64,000 nt of DNA from Mesorhizobium sp. B2-8-5 (GCF_006440675.2 NZ_CP083951.1:2079501-2143500), one strand, 5' to 3'. Shown: positions 43,374 to 52,616, counted from the first letter of the stretch. Notes: generated by a model not told the origin, from the sequence alone. Translations and numbers: made by a program.

Positions 43374-43442
43374 AGCATGACCTTTGTCCGAAAACCGGTT
43401 CCCACTTTTTGCTTTCGATGACCTTCGGTTCGGGATCATGCT
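43374..43442. repeat. Rhizobial dispersed repeat (AGCATGA...TCATGCT)
   Basis: Ends are inverted AGCATGA/TCATGCT; the body holds CCGAAAACCGGTTCCCACTT, a signature of a very common rhizobial intergenic repeat. An inserted segment (GCTTTCGATGACCTTCGGTT) makes it longer than the usual form. Confidence 0.75.
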
Positions 43443-43454
43443 TGAGGGCGGCCA

Positions 43455-44123
43455 TCAAAACACCAGCCGGTAGCCGAGGAATCTCTTGGAATCGATCGGG
43501 TCGTGGCCGAGCTTCTCACGCAGCTTCTTGCGCAGCTTTGAGATGTGACTCTCCACCACGTTCTCCTCGACCTCTTCGTCGAAGATGCCGTAGATGGCGT
43601 TGAAGACCTGGGTCTTGGTCACGCGCCGGCCGCGGTTGCTGGCCAGATATTCCAGGATGCGCCGCTCGCGCCGCGGCAGCGGCAGCGGCTCGCCGTTGAT
43701 CTCCGGATCGCGACCGTCCATGAAGATACGCATCGACCCGACTTCGGTATAGGCGGCCTCTTCGGAGCCGCGGCGGCGGATGGCTGTGATGCGGGCGAGG
43801 ATCTCGCGGATGTGCACTGGCTTGCGGACGACGTCGTCGACGCCGCTTTCGAATAGCCGCAGCGTATGTTCCAGCGAGTGATGTTCGCTGAGCGCGATCA
43901 CCGGCGCTCCGGTGCGGTCGCGGATCTGGCGCGGCGATATCGCGCCATCGCGGCAGTCGCCGATGAGAAAAGCCCTGACGCATCTGAGATCGGTGTCGGC
44001 GACGGAACTCACCCACTCGCCGAATTCGCCTGGGGCGAAGCCGGCCGTGGCCACGCCCTCGCGATCGAAAAGTGAAGAGTAGCCCTCTGTCACGAGCTCT
44101 CGCTCGTCAACGATCACGATCAT
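43455..44123 (-). CDS. rem: Motility response regulator Rem (OmpR type), 222 aa
   Basis: An OmpR-type winged helix fills the C-terminal 100 residues ([60 protein letters not shown]). The N-terminal receiver is atypical: the acidic pocket reads VDERE and the usual phospho-Asp region reads FLIGDCRD. In Sinorhizobium meliloti Rem activates flagellar and chemotaxis genes in growth phase and lies in the same cluster position. ATG 44123 follows GGAGGGCGGGCCG. Confidence 0.9.
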   Translation of the reverse strand: MIVIVDERELVTEGYSSLFDREGVATAGFAPGEFGEWVSSVADTDLRCVRAFLIGDCRDGAISPRQIRDRTGAPVIALSEHHSLEHTLRLFESGVDDVVRKPVHIREILARITAIRRRGSEEAAYTEVGSMRIFMDGRDPEINGEPLPLPRRERRILEYLASNRGRRVTKTQVFNAIYGIFDEEVEENVVESHISKLRKKLREKLGHDPIDSKRFLGYRLVF

Positions 44124-44270
44124 CGGCCCGCCCTCCGAATCATTTCACTTGCCCCGTGCGGAAAGGGCTACCCGGCTCGACGAATCCTGAAAAACCATCA
44201 TTTCTTGTAGCTATTTTCTTGGGAGTTTTTTTGGGAGCCGTAATAAAAGCGGTTGTGCGGGTGTGCTCGC

Positions 44271-44283
44271 GCCAACTGTTGGC
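44271..44283. promoter_or_regulatory. Small inverted repeat upstream of rem
   Basis: GCCAAC-T-GTTGGC lies in the 221-bp gap between the transglycosylase stop and the rem start, where a rem promoter is expected. It could be a regulator site; the evidence is only the symmetry. Confidence 0.25.
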
Positions 44284-44344
44284 AGACGAACATTGGCGCC
44301 GGCGGATAGGCTGGCGAAGGTCGACTGGATCCGAAATTTGACAA

Positions 44345-44941
44345 CTATTGGTTGCAGAAAGTGCTGGCACTCGGCGTCCATTTGCCGAAGCCGGTGGCGA
44401 CCATGTTGGCGATGACGCGGCAGACATAGACCTTCTGTGCCGGGTCGTTGTCGGGACCGGCATGGTAGCGAGCGACGGCCATCGACCAGGTCATATGCCG
44501 GGCATGCAGGCTCGCCAGGAAGCGCGCCGCGTAGTCGACATTCTGATGCGGGTCGAGCATGTCCTCGACGCTGCGGAAATGATCGCCGTGATAGCGATGG
44601 TTGATCTGCATGCAGCCGAGATCGATCAACGTCTTGCCCTCGCGACGCGCGTCCTCGAATGCGGCGAGCGCTTCGCCGCGACTGCGAGGGAAAACAGCTT
44701 TTCCTTCTATATTCAAAGCATTAGGCTGAAGGCTGCCCTTCTTTCCGGTCTCGGTCAGGCCGACGGCGTAGAGGATCCCGGCAGGCACACCATAGCGATC
44801 GGCAGCGCGCAGGATCTCCGGCTCGCAGGAATTGGCGGCGGCGCTGGCCGTGCCGGCAGCAAAACTAGATATACATATCGTCGTCAGCGCGCTCGCGAAG
44901 AGGCGAAGCGGCACGACCGAATTCCTGTGCGCCATTGCCAT
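44345..44941 (-). CDS. Lytic transglycosylase (SLT domain) in the flagellar cluster, 198 aa
   Basis: A signal peptide (LRLFASALTTICISSFAAGTASAA) precedes an SLT domain with catalytic Glu in LYAVGLTETGKKG. NALNIEGKAVFPRSRGEALAAFEDA and the CMQINHRYHGDHF motif follow. It probably opens the peptidoglycan for rod growth, replacing the muramidase domain missing from FlgJ. The start codon is inside fliK: the two genes overlap by 77 nt in different frames (50 nt if GTG 44914 is used), because the signal peptide requires an upstream start. Confidence 0.9.
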   Translation of the reverse strand: MAMAHRNSVVPLRLFASALTTICISSFAAGTASAAANSCEPEILRAADRYGVPAGILYAVGLTETGKKGSLQPNALNIEGKAVFPRSRGEALAAFEDARREGKTLIDLGCMQINHRYHGDHFRSVEDMLDPHQNVDYAARFLASLHARHMTWSMAVARYHAGPDNDPAQKVYVCRVIANMVATGFGKWTPSASTFCNQ

Positions 44942-46232
44942 CGTTCCTTCCCGGTTGCCGGCCGCCGCCCTCGTTGTTGCCGCCCGAGTTCCCGGGCTGG
45001 AACGAAGGCTGGTCGCGGCCCGTCGACATCGGCATGGCGCTGGTTGCGTCGGCGCGGCTGGCCGCATGCGCTGCTATCGAGGGTTGCAGGATGGTAACCT
45101 TGTCGACGTCGAAACCGAGGCTGCGCATGGACTTGACGATGGCGTCGCTGTCGGCGGTGAGGCGGCGGTATGCCTCGTGTGTCTCGGGCTTCATCTCAAT
45201 CGAAAGTTGCTCCCCCGAGAGCCGCAGGCTGGCGATAACCGACCCGAGCTCCGAAGGGTGGAACTCGATCTTCAGCACATGTGTCGGAACGGCAACAGAA
45301 TTGGTCGTCTGGGAGCCTGCCGAGGCGCTTGCAAAGGCCTGCTGAACGCCATTGTCTGAGGCAAGCCCTTCAACCAGCGCCGATGCCGTCTGGCCGAGCG
45401 GGTTTTGCGCCGGCGCCGGGAAGCTCTGCTGGCTGACGACTTCCATGCGTGTGGCGGAAGAAGACGGCTTGGCCGGTGTCTGCTGCGTGCTCGACTGGGA
45501 TTGCTGCGATGCCTTGGAGGCGGAAGCCGGCCGCCAACCTTGCGGCGGTACCGGGTTGTCGGCCTGCGGTTCATTCCCTTGCTTCGGCAAGATCTTGGTA
45601 TCGCTGTGGCCCGACATGTCGAGAGCCATGTCCGCCTTCACCGGCTTTTGCTCGAAGTCGGGTCCGGACTCTTCAGCCGCCATCAAACGAGCGGATCGCG
45701 ACTGCGGCTCGGCGGAATCGTCGACCGCCTCGCGCTTGCCTGGGCGCAGCCGCAATTCCAACGATGCTCCGTCGCTCGCGGCCTCTTCACCGTCGGCGGA
45801 ACCCGCGCTGCCCGTGCCCGACGATTGCGCGAAATGTTTCATGTCGCTCAGCGCCATCAGCAATGGCAGGCGATCCTGCAGCGGCGCGGACTCGTCGCTT
45901 TGCGCCGTGGAATCCTTGTCCGCCGTCGGCTTTGCCTGATCGGCCTGGGCGGTGGTCTTCCCGGACTTTCCCGTGGTTGCTTTCTGCGAGCCGGTCTTCC
46001 CCTCCTGCGTGCCCTGGTCCGGCTCCTGTTTGCCGGCATTGGCCGCCGAGCGCCTTGCCGGATGCGCGTCCGGCATCACCGGTCCGGTCGTGTGCTTGTC
46101 CTGTGGCCGGTCGGTCTTCTCGGGCCCATGCACCAGGTCACCGAAATTCTGATCCTTGTCCTCGCCGCCGGTCGAGTGCTGCCGGGGCTGGGTCGAAGCA
46201 AAGCCCGGCAGGGTCTGGTTGACGCTGGTCAT
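44865..46232 (-). CDS. fliK: Flagellar hook-length control protein FliK
   Basis: The 455-aa product is Ser/Gln/Lys-rich and disordered for 320 residues. It ends in a Flg_hook domain with VLKIEFHPSELGSVIASLRLSGEQLSIEMKPETHEAYRRLTADSDAIVKSMRSLGFDVDKV. FliK measures hook length and switches export specificity. Starts 4 nt inside motC. The 3' end overlaps the transglycosylase start. Confidence 0.88.
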   Translation of the reverse strand: MTSVNQTLPGFASTQPRQHSTGGEDKDQNFGDLVHGPEKTDRPQDKHTTGPVMPDAHPARRSAANAGKQEPDQGTQEGKTGSQKATTGKSGKTTAQADQAKPTADKDSTAQSDESAPLQDRLPLLMALSDMKHFAQSSGTGSAGSADGEEAASDGASLELRLRPGKREAVDDSAEPQSRSARLMAAEESGPDFEQKPVKADMALDMSGHSDTKILPKQGNEPQADNPVPPQGWRPASASKASQQSQSSTQQTPAKPSSSATRMEVVSQQSFPAPAQNPLGQTASALVEGLASDNGVQQAFASASAGSQTTNSVAVPTHVLKIEFHPSELGSVIASLRLSGEQLSIEMKPETHEAYRRLTADSDAIVKSMRSLGFDVDKVTILQPSIAAHAASRADATSAMPMSTGRDQPSFQPGNSGGNNEGGGRQPGRNDGNGAQEFGRAASPLRERADDDMYI

Positions 46233-47683
46233 TTGGGGGCTGCTCCGAGCAACTGGTCGATCTGGTCTAGCTGACGCCGCGTGCTGGTCACCGCCGCATC
46301 GATTGGGTCTTGCGCATCGGTCGTCGCCGGCGCCGATGCCTGCACCACCGGCGCGGCGTCGATCGGTGCCGGAGTGGACGCCGGCGTTTCGGCCGATGCT
46401 TGCGCCGGTTGCGGGACAGCGGGCGGCGAAGGCGTGTCTTTCGCCTGATCGCTTGCAGCGACTGGCGGATCGCTCGCCGCGACCGGCGGATCGCTTGCAG
46501 CGACCGCTGGCTTGTCGGGTATCGCTCCTTCCACCGGCGGCAAGTCCGCATTGGCCGGATCGGCCGAGGCCTCCGTCGCCGATTTCGCCTCGTCACTTTT
46601 CGCAACGGTTGCCGGCTTAGGTCCAGCATTGGCGGCCGCTTTCACCGGCGCCATCACTTCGCCCGCGACAGCTTGCGCGGCGTCGAGCAGGTCGCGGTCG
46701 CCTTGCGAGAGCTTGCCGCGATCGATCTTGCCCAACTTGGCGCGTACTTCATCGACATTGGCCGATGTCATGGTGGAGAGGCTCGAATAGAGCTGGGTGC
46801 GCGGATCATCCCGGTTGCCGTCGCCGTTGCGGCCCAGTTCGGCCTTGGCCGAGGCGAAAGCCGAGAGCTCGGTCATCCCGTCGATCGCGGCACGGCGCGC
46901 GATGCGCAGGTAGATTACTTTCTCGCGCTCGGGATCCATCATCGAGGTGATGTCGGCGATCTTGTCCTGGCTGATCGCCATGTGAAGCGTGATGACGCCG
47001 GAAACAAAGGCATCGGCGAACTGGCTGGCATAGGGCGAATAAAGAAAGGACGCGACATACTGGGTCGAAGCCAGCGCGAAACGGGCGGCGTCGCCCTGCG
47101 CGGCCGCGATGCCCACGGAGCGGCGAAGCGCAGCCTCCTCGACCAGCGTGCCGGGGCTGAGCAGGCGTGCTTCGTCGAGCAGCGCAAGCGCTGCCGACGG
47201 GTCGTCGGCCGCAAGCAGCGAGCCCTTGACCAGCGCCAGGAAGGCGCCGAGATCGGCGGGCACGCTCATCGGATCGATCGGCTTCAGCATTTCGATCGCC
47301 TGGGCCGGCTGCCCGCTCAGATAGGCGACGACGCCTTTGGCGATGGCCAGGCTTTGCGGGTCGGTTACCGCGCGCGAAGCCGCCGCCGCGACCGTCACCG
47401 GATTGCCGCCGCTCATGCCATAGACGAGCAAGGCGCGGAAGTTCTTCGGCTCCTTGAAATCCTCGGCGTTCGCGTCGCGCATCCGGGCGTCGATCATTTC
47501 GAGGAGTTTTGCCTGCATCGGCAGCGCGGCGTGATCGCCGCCGGCAATGCGATCCTGGACCAGCTGCAGCGAACGCACCAGTTGATAGGGCTGCAGCGCA
47601 TCCTGCGCGAAAGCCGCCGGTGACGACCCCGCGCCTAACAGCAGCAGCGCTATCGCGCCGCCGATGACGGTCCTGGCCCTCAT
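46229..47683 (-). CDS. motC: Periplasmic motility protein MotC
   Basis: A 484-aa secreted protein: signal MRARTVIGGAIALLLLGAGSSPAAFA, then PYQLVRSLQLVQDRIAGGDHAALPMQAKLLEMIDARMR, helical repeats, and a Pro/Ala-rich tail with repeated PPVAASD units. MotC is specific to rhizobia, binds the periplasmic part of MotB and is needed for motor function. It overlaps motB by 4 nt. MotE, its chaperone, is at 56031. Confidence 0.9.
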   Translation of the reverse strand: MRARTVIGGAIALLLLGAGSSPAAFAQDALQPYQLVRSLQLVQDRIAGGDHAALPMQAKLLEMIDARMRDANAEDFKEPKNFRALLVYGMSGGNPVTVAAAASRAVTDPQSLAIAKGVVAYLSGQPAQAIEMLKPIDPMSVPADLGAFLALVKGSLLAADDPSAALALLDEARLLSPGTLVEEAALRRSVGIAAAQGDAARFALASTQYVASFLYSPYASQFADAFVSGVITLHMAISQDKIADITSMMDPEREKVIYLRIARRAAIDGMTELSAFASAKAELGRNGDGNRDDPRTQLYSSLSTMTSANVDEVRAKLGKIDRGKLSQGDRDLLDAAQAVAGEVMAPVKAAANAGPKPATVAKSDEAKSATEASADPANADLPPVEGAIPDKPAVAASDPPVAASDPPVAASDQAKDTPSPPAVPQPAQASAETPASTPAPIDAAPVVQASAPATTDAQDPIDAAVTSTRRQLDQIDQLLGAAPK

Positions 47684-49086
47684 CCGCCGGCCGCCATCAG
47701 GATTTCGATGCGCCGGTTCGCGGCAGCCATCGGATCGGAGGCGATCTTGGGCTGCCGGTCGGCGAAGCCCGCGACCTCGGTGATGCGGCTTTCGTCGACG
47801 CCGCCGCGCACCAGCATATAGTAGGCCGAATGGGCGCGCGCGGTGGACAGCCGCCAGTTGTCGTAAGTGTCGCTGCGGAACGGCCGCGCATCGGTGTGGC
47901 CGCTGATGGTGATGGTGCCCTTCTTCTCGTTGATGATGCGGCCGATCTTTTCCATCGCCAGCACCAGCTCGCGGCGCGGCATGGCCGAGCCGATCTCGAA
48001 CATGCCGAAATCGAGCTGGTCGGTGATCGAAATGACGACACCCTTGTCGGTGGCTTCGACCGAGACGCCGTCGGCGAGCTTTTCGCCCGGCAGGAATGCC
48101 TTGGCGAGTTCCTTCTTGATATCCGCCGCTTGCTGAAGGGCGGCTTTGCTCGGCGCCTTGTCACCTTTGTCGGCGGCCTCCTCGGATTCGGTCTTTTCCG
48201 CCTTGGCCGCTTCAGCCTTCGTGTCGGTGTCCGCAATCTCGCGCTTGTCGTCGCCGGCTTTCTCGCTCTTCTTCCCTTCGCTCAACAGCTTTCCGGCCTT
48301 GCTTTGCGCGGCTTTTTGCTCGCCCTTGGCGTCGGTGCCTTCCGGAGCCGCCAGCGGTTCCAGCGGCGCGGCCGTCAGCGGAGGGGCGGCCCGAACGGCC
48401 TTCACCTTCGGCACCGCGACGGTGGCGATCTTGTCGCCAGGCTTGACGACCGGATCGCCATCGATCTTGGCGCGCTCGGCTGTTGCCTCCGCGTCAGGCG
48501 CCGCCACCTGCTGCGACCAGAAATCCGGCGCGAACGGATCGCGATAGGATTCGCCGCCGGAGGCCCCGGTTGCCGGACCGGCCGTCTGGGCGCCCCCTTC
48601 ACCCTTGGCGCTGACGTTCTGCATCACGCCCGTATCGGCGGCGATCTCCGCCAGCACCGCATAGGGATCGGCGAACAGCTTCTCATCGGAGAGCTGGGCA
48701 TCCTGCGCCCCGTCCTTGGTCTGCCGGCGCTCGGAGGAACCGGCGCCGCCCTTGCCGTTATCGCCCGCCTTGGTCGCGCCCTGCTGCGGGTTGTCCGCGG
48801 TCAGCCCGACCTTGCTCGGGCCATCGCCGAGGTCCTCCAGGCCCTTGCGGCTGGAATTGCGGTCGATCAGCTCGACCGGATTGAAATAGCTGGCGACGGC
48901 TGCCTTGGTCTGCTCGTTGGCGGCGTTGATCAGCCACATGACGAGGAAGAAGCACATCATCGCCGTCATGAAGTCGGCGAAGGCGATCTTCCACACGCCA
49001 CCATGGTGAGCGTCGTCATGACCGTCGTGATTGCGCTTGACGATGATGATCTCGTGCCGGGGGTCGGCATGGTCGACGGCGCTCAT
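47680..49086 (-). CDS. motB: Flagellar motor stator protein MotB (rhizobial long form)
   Basis: A single helix near residues 32-54 (WKIAFADFMTAMMCFFLVMWLINAA) carries the proton-binding Asp at D38. A charged 250-residue periplasmic insert precedes the OmpA-like peptidoglycan-binding domain (ISGHTDARPFRSDTYDNWRLSTARAHSAYYMLVRGGVDESRI). Total 468 aa. The start at 49086 gives MSAVDHADPRHE. motA is not in this window. Overlaps fliH-like by 4 nt. Confidence 0.93.
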   Translation of the reverse strand: MSAVDHADPRHEIIIVKRNHDGHDDAHHGGVWKIAFADFMTAMMCFFLVMWLINAANEQTKAAVASYFNPVELIDRNSSRKGLEDLGDGPSKVGLTADNPQQGATKAGDNGKGGAGSSERRQTKDGAQDAQLSDEKLFADPYAVLAEIAADTGVMQNVSAKGEGGAQTAGPATGASGGESYRDPFAPDFWSQQVAAPDAEATAERAKIDGDPVVKPGDKIATVAVPKVKAVRAAPPLTAAPLEPLAAPEGTDAKGEQKAAQSKAGKLLSEGKKSEKAGDDKREIADTDTKAEAAKAEKTESEEAADKGDKAPSKAALQQAADIKKELAKAFLPGEKLADGVSVEATDKGVVISITDQLDFGMFEIGSAMPRRELVLAMEKIGRIINEKKGTITISGHTDARPFRSDTYDNWRLSTARAHSAYYMLVRGGVDESRITEVAGFADRQPKIASDPMAAANRRIEILMAAGG

Positions 49087-49709
49087 GACAGGACCTCCGA
49101 CAAGGACGCCGACCACTCGGCGATACGCGTTTCGAACACCGTTTCGTCGATGGTGACGGTCAGGTCGAAGCCGGACGCCTCGGTGAAGTCGAGATTGGCG
49201 GCGCGGGATCCAAGCGTCGCCTTCAGCGGCTCGAACAGCGAGAGCGGCCCCCGGACGCCGATACGCACGGCCTCGCCGTCGGCGACCGCGGCGCCGATCA
49301 CGCGCGAAAGGGCCAGGAGCGAACGCTGCTGCAGGTCGTCGCTGAGAAGGCCGCCGACGATGCGCGCGACGGTCGCGCCGGCAAGCTCGGCAACGCGCTG
49401 CTCCATGGCCTCGATGCGCGTGGCGACGACAGCGCCGAGATCGCCGCCGAAGCTCTCAAGGAAAGCTTTCGCCGCATCGTCGCTGGCCTGACGCTCGGCG
49501 TCGAGCGCGGCCCGATGGGCAAGCGCAAGGCGTGCCTCGAGCGACGCCTCCGCATCGGCAACCGCCTCGGCGATCAGCGCGCCGATATCGGCCTGCGGCG
49601 GCGGCGCGGCGGCAGGCATATGCTCGGCGGCGCGCGCGGACGGCGGCTGGCTGGCACGCGGGGTCCGCGAACCAAAATCGGGCAGGAGATCGAAAAGCGC
49701 CGAGGCCAT
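49083..49709 (-). CDS. fliH: FliH-like flagellar export protein, 208 aa
   Basis: Starts MASALFDLLPDFGSR, has a long helical Ala/Glu-rich stretch (IAEAVADAEASLEARLALAHRAALDAERQ) and ends in a FliH-type C-terminal domain (LAGATVARIVGGLLSDDLQQRSLLALSRVI...). FliH is the stator of the FliI export ATPase. Position between fliF and motB is consistent with rhizobial clusters. Similarity to classical FliH is low, so the call is moderately confident. Confidence 0.72.
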   Translation of the reverse strand: MASALFDLLPDFGSRTPRASQPPSARAAEHMPAAAPPPQADIGALIAEAVADAEASLEARLALAHRAALDAERQASDDAAKAFLESFGGDLGAVVATRIEAMEQRVAELAGATVARIVGGLLSDDLQQRSLLALSRVIGAAVADGEAVRIGVRGPLSLFEPLKATLGSRAANLDFTEASGFDLTVTIDETVFETRIAEWSASLSEVLS

Positions 49710-49712
49710 GGC

Positions 49713-51371
49713 CTAACCCACGGCTTCCGGGGCGGCAGCCCATTTGCGCAGGATCTGCGCGGTCCGCTCCTCGTTGAGGTCGACCATGCGGGCCAGCCGC
49801 TCCTGCGGCGCCGGCCGGATTTTCTGACGCAGGTCGTCGAGCGGGGTTGCGCCGGCGCGCGCGCCGGGCAGGGCGCCGGCAGGGGTCTCGGCGGTGATTG
49901 CGGCGACGGGCGCGTCCGGTGTCGGCAAGGAACGCTGTACGTCGTCGAAGCTCGGGCCGGCAATGGCCGCAGGCTTCGCCGACGCCGTCAGCGCGGCGGC
50001 CATCGGCTTCAGGCCGAAGAAGGCCACCAGGAAAACGACAACGATGAAGGCGCCGGCATTGATCAGCGTGCCGGTATAGGTGCCGATCGAGGCGAGAATG
50101 CCGGGCTGATCGATCGGCTCGCCGTCGAGGCCGTTGATGAACTCGACTGCCGACACGTCGATGACATCGCCGCGCTTGTCGTCGAAGCCGGTCGCCGAGG
50201 CCACCATCTTCTGGATATCGGCGACGCGCTTGGCGATCTGGTCGGGCGTGGCGTCCTTGCCGAGGATGGTCTTCAGGCGATCCTGGTTGACGACGACCGC
50301 GATCGACATCTTGTTGACCGTGTAGCCGTTGGAGACGGTGGCGATCTTCTTGGAGTTGATCTCGTAGTTGGTGATCTCCTCCTTGCGGTCGTTCTGCGAG
50401 GTGGATTGCGGTCCTTCGGTGCTGGTGGTTTGCGTCTCGGGCAGGTTCTGCTCGACGCTGGTCGGGGTCGAGGCCTGTTTCTGGTTGCTGGCCTCGTTGG
50501 TCTTCACCGACTGCACCGAACGCTCGACGCGCGAGTTCGGATCGAAGATCGTCTCCTCGGTCTGGCGCGTGTCGGTATTGACGTCGGCCTTGACGCTGGC
50601 GCGGAAATTATCTGGGCCGAGATAAGGAGTGAGCGCGCGGCGGATGTTGTCGCCGATCTGCGCCTCGACCGTCTGCTCGACGCCGAGCGTACGCGCGGCG
50701 CTCGTGTTGGACGGGTCGTCGCCGGCGGCCAAAAGGTTGCCGTTGGAATCGAGCACGGTGACCTTGTCAGCCGAGAGGCCGGGAACAGCCGCGGCGACGA
50801 GGTGGCGGATCGACATGGCGCTCTTCTCGGCATCGTTGCCGGCATAGCGGATGACCACCGAGGCGGAGGGCTGCTGCTCGTCGCGGCGGAAATTGGCGCG
50901 CTCGGACATGACGATGTGGACGCGCGCCGCCTTGACGCCGGAAATCGACTGGATGGTGCGCGCGATCTCGCCTTCCAGCGCGCGCACGCGGGTGATCTGC
51001 TGCATGAAGGAGGTGAGGCCGAGCGAGCCGACATTGTCGAACAGCTCGTAGCCGGCATTGGCGCTGGTCGGCAGTCCTTTCTCGGCAAGCAGCATGCGCG
51101 CCTGCGCGGTGGTGCCGGCCGGCACCAGCACGGAGGTGCCGTCGGAGCCGACATCGAAGCCGATGCCGGCGTCGGCCAGCACCAGGCCGATCTGGTTGAC
51201 GTCGGAACGCTCGAGGCCGACATAGAGCGTCTCATAGGCCGGTCGGTTGAGATAGACGGAAGCGATGCCGATGACGGCCATGACCAGGGCCGCGATGCCG
51301 CCCATGAGCGCCAGACGCCTGACGCCGAAGCTCTTCAAATTCGCGATGACGCTCTGGATCTGTTCCGGCAC
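49713..51371 (-). CDS. fliF: Flagellar MS-ring protein FliF
   Basis: A 552-aa protein: one helix at about residues 20-40 (RLALMGGIAALVMAVIGIASVYLN), three ring-building motifs (YVGLERSDVNQIGLVLADAGIGFDV; VRALEGEIARTIQSISGVKAARVHIVMSERANFRRDEQQPSASVVI), a second helix near 430-450 (AFIVVVFLVAFFGLKPM) and a C-terminal FliG-binding tail. Starts after a 175-bp gap containing the flagellin terminator. Confidence 0.95.
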   Translation of the reverse strand: MPEQIQSVIANLKSFGVRRLALMGGIAALVMAVIGIASVYLNRPAYETLYVGLERSDVNQIGLVLADAGIGFDVGSDGTSVLVPAGTTAQARMLLAEKGLPTSANAGYELFDNVGSLGLTSFMQQITRVRALEGEIARTIQSISGVKAARVHIVMSERANFRRDEQQPSASVVIRYAGNDAEKSAMSIRHLVAAAVPGLSADKVTVLDSNGNLLAAGDDPSNTSAARTLGVEQTVEAQIGDNIRRALTPYLGPDNFRASVKADVNTDTRQTEETIFDPNSRVERSVQSVKTNEASNQKQASTPTSVEQNLPETQTTSTEGPQSTSQNDRKEEITNYEINSKKIATVSNGYTVNKMSIAVVVNQDRLKTILGKDATPDQIAKRVADIQKMVASATGFDDKRGDVIDVSAVEFINGLDGEPIDQPGILASIGTYTGTLINAGAFIVVVFLVAFFGLKPMAAALTASAKPAAIAGPSFDDVQRSLPTPDAPVAAITAETPAGALPGARAGATPLDDLRQKIRPAPQERLARMVDLNEERTAQILRKWAAAPEAVG

Positions 51372-51492
51372 GATTCAACCGCTCCCAGCATGACTGTCCG
51401 CCGGAAGACTAGACCGCGAAGCTTGTGCGAGGATGATAGGCGTGCCGCCGAAGAGCCCGCAAAGCGTCGAACCGGCGTCTTATCGAGCAACG

Positions 51493-51523
51493 AAAAAGGC
51501 CGCGTCTCAGGCGCGGCCTTTTT
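51493..51523. terminator. Rho-independent terminator after the second flagellin
   Basis: A 12-bp stem AAAAAGGCCGCG/CGCGGCCTTTTT around TCTCAGG. Read on the minus strand it follows the flagellin stop by about 22 nt and is trailed by T residues. It isolates the flagellin from fliF. Confidence 0.92.
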
Positions 51524-51545
51524 CTGGTGGGAATAATCCCGCGGC

Positions 51546-52616
51546 TTAGCCGTTCTTGAACAACTGCAGGATCGACTGCGAGGAGCTGTTGGCGATCGAC
51601 AGGGATTGGATGCCGAGCTGCTGCTGAACCTGCAGCGCCTGGAGGCGGGTCGATTCCTTGTTCATGTCGGCATCGACGAGCTGGCCGACGCCGCGGTCGA
51701 TGGAGTCCATCAGGCTCTGGGTGAAGGTCTTCTGCAGGTCGATCGAGCTCTTGGCGGCGCCGAGCACGGTGGCGGCGTCAGTAAGCTGACTCATGACGTT
51801 GTCGATCTTGGTGACCATCTGCGTGATGATGTCGTCGGTCACGCCCGTTGCCGTGATGTCGAGATTGAAGGCGGAGACGTTGTCGATCTTGACGGGCGTG
51901 CCCGTCACAGCGCCCTGGCCCGCGGTGTTGGCGGCGATGTCGGTGGCGCCGCCGGCGATCGAGGCCGCATAGGCGGCGTCATATGCCGACTGGTCCGCGG
52001 CGGTGGAATAGATCGAAGTCTTGCGATCAAGAATGCCCTGGTTCTTGACCGCCGTCGCGAGGCCGGAATCGAACAGCTTGGTGCTCTCGACATCGATGTC
52101 GATCGTTCCGAGCGAGATGGCGCCGGACGACGAGCGGTTGAACGAGGAGACGATCTTGGCGTCGGCCTGGACGCCGTCATTGGCGGCCGCGACCTGCGTA
52201 GACGTCACCGAAAGATAATTCGAGCCCGAGAAGGTGGCGGCGTCCGCGAAGGATTTCATCTGCGCCTGCAGCGTGGTGATTTCGGTCTGCGTCTTGGCCT
52301 TGTTGGCACCCGACTGGCCCACAGCCGACAAAAGCTTGGTCTTGATCTGGCCAATCGTCGAAAGGACGTTGTTCATGCCGGTATAGGCGGTGTCGACCTT
52401 CGAGGCGCCGAGGCCGAGCGCGTCCTGCACGGTCGACAGCGCCGAGTTGTCGGAACGCATGGTGGTGGCGATCGACCAGTAGGCGGCGTTGTCGGAGGCC
52501 TCGGAGACCCGGTAGCCGGTCGAGATCCTGGCCTGCGTCTGCTCGAGCGATTTGTTGGTGGCGTTGAGGCTTTGAAGTGCAGTCAACGCCGCAGCGTTCG
52601 TCATGATGCTCGCCAA
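51546..52616 (-). CDS. Flagellin (second copy, TTG start), 356 aa
   Basis: A typical rhizobial flagellin: MASIMTNAAALTALQSLNATNKSLEQTQARISTGYRVSEASDNAAYWSIATTM at the N terminus and TRLQALQVQQQLGIQSLSIANSSSQSILQLFKNG at the C terminus, flanking a variable centre of about 100 residues. The MASIMTN start shared with the other flagellin requires TTG at 52616; an ATG four codons later would lose it. AAGGAG lies 9 nt upstream. It has its own terminator and upstream region, so it is monocistronic. Confidence 0.93.
   Translation of the reverse strand: MASIMTNAAALTALQSLNATNKSLEQTQARISTGYRVSEASDNAAYWSIATTMRSDNSALSTVQDALGLGASKVDTAYTGMNNVLSTIGQIKTKLLSAVGQSGANKAKTQTEITTLQAQMKSFADAATFSGSNYLSVTSTQVAAANDGVQADAKIVSSFNRSSSGAISLGTIDIDVESTKLFDSGLATAVKNQGILDRKTSIYSTAADQSAYDAAYAASIAGGATDIAANTAGQGAVTGTPVKIDNVSAFNLDITATGVTDDIITQMVTKIDNVMSQLTDAATVLGAAKSSIDLQKTFTQSLMDSIDRGVGQLVDADMNKESTRLQALQVQQQLGIQSLSIANSSSQSILQLFKNG

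Noticed and set aside
46441..46510. Tandem repeat in motC as a possible CRISPR or mobile element
   Set aside because: The repeats are in-frame codons for a PPVAASD-type low-complexity tail of MotC, with no spacers.
49515..51536. A 673-codon open frame on the + strand
   Set aside because: It lies antisense to fliF and fliH, has no ribosome binding site, and its composition (Arg, Gly, His, Asp) is that expected of a mirror frame in GC-rich coding DNA.
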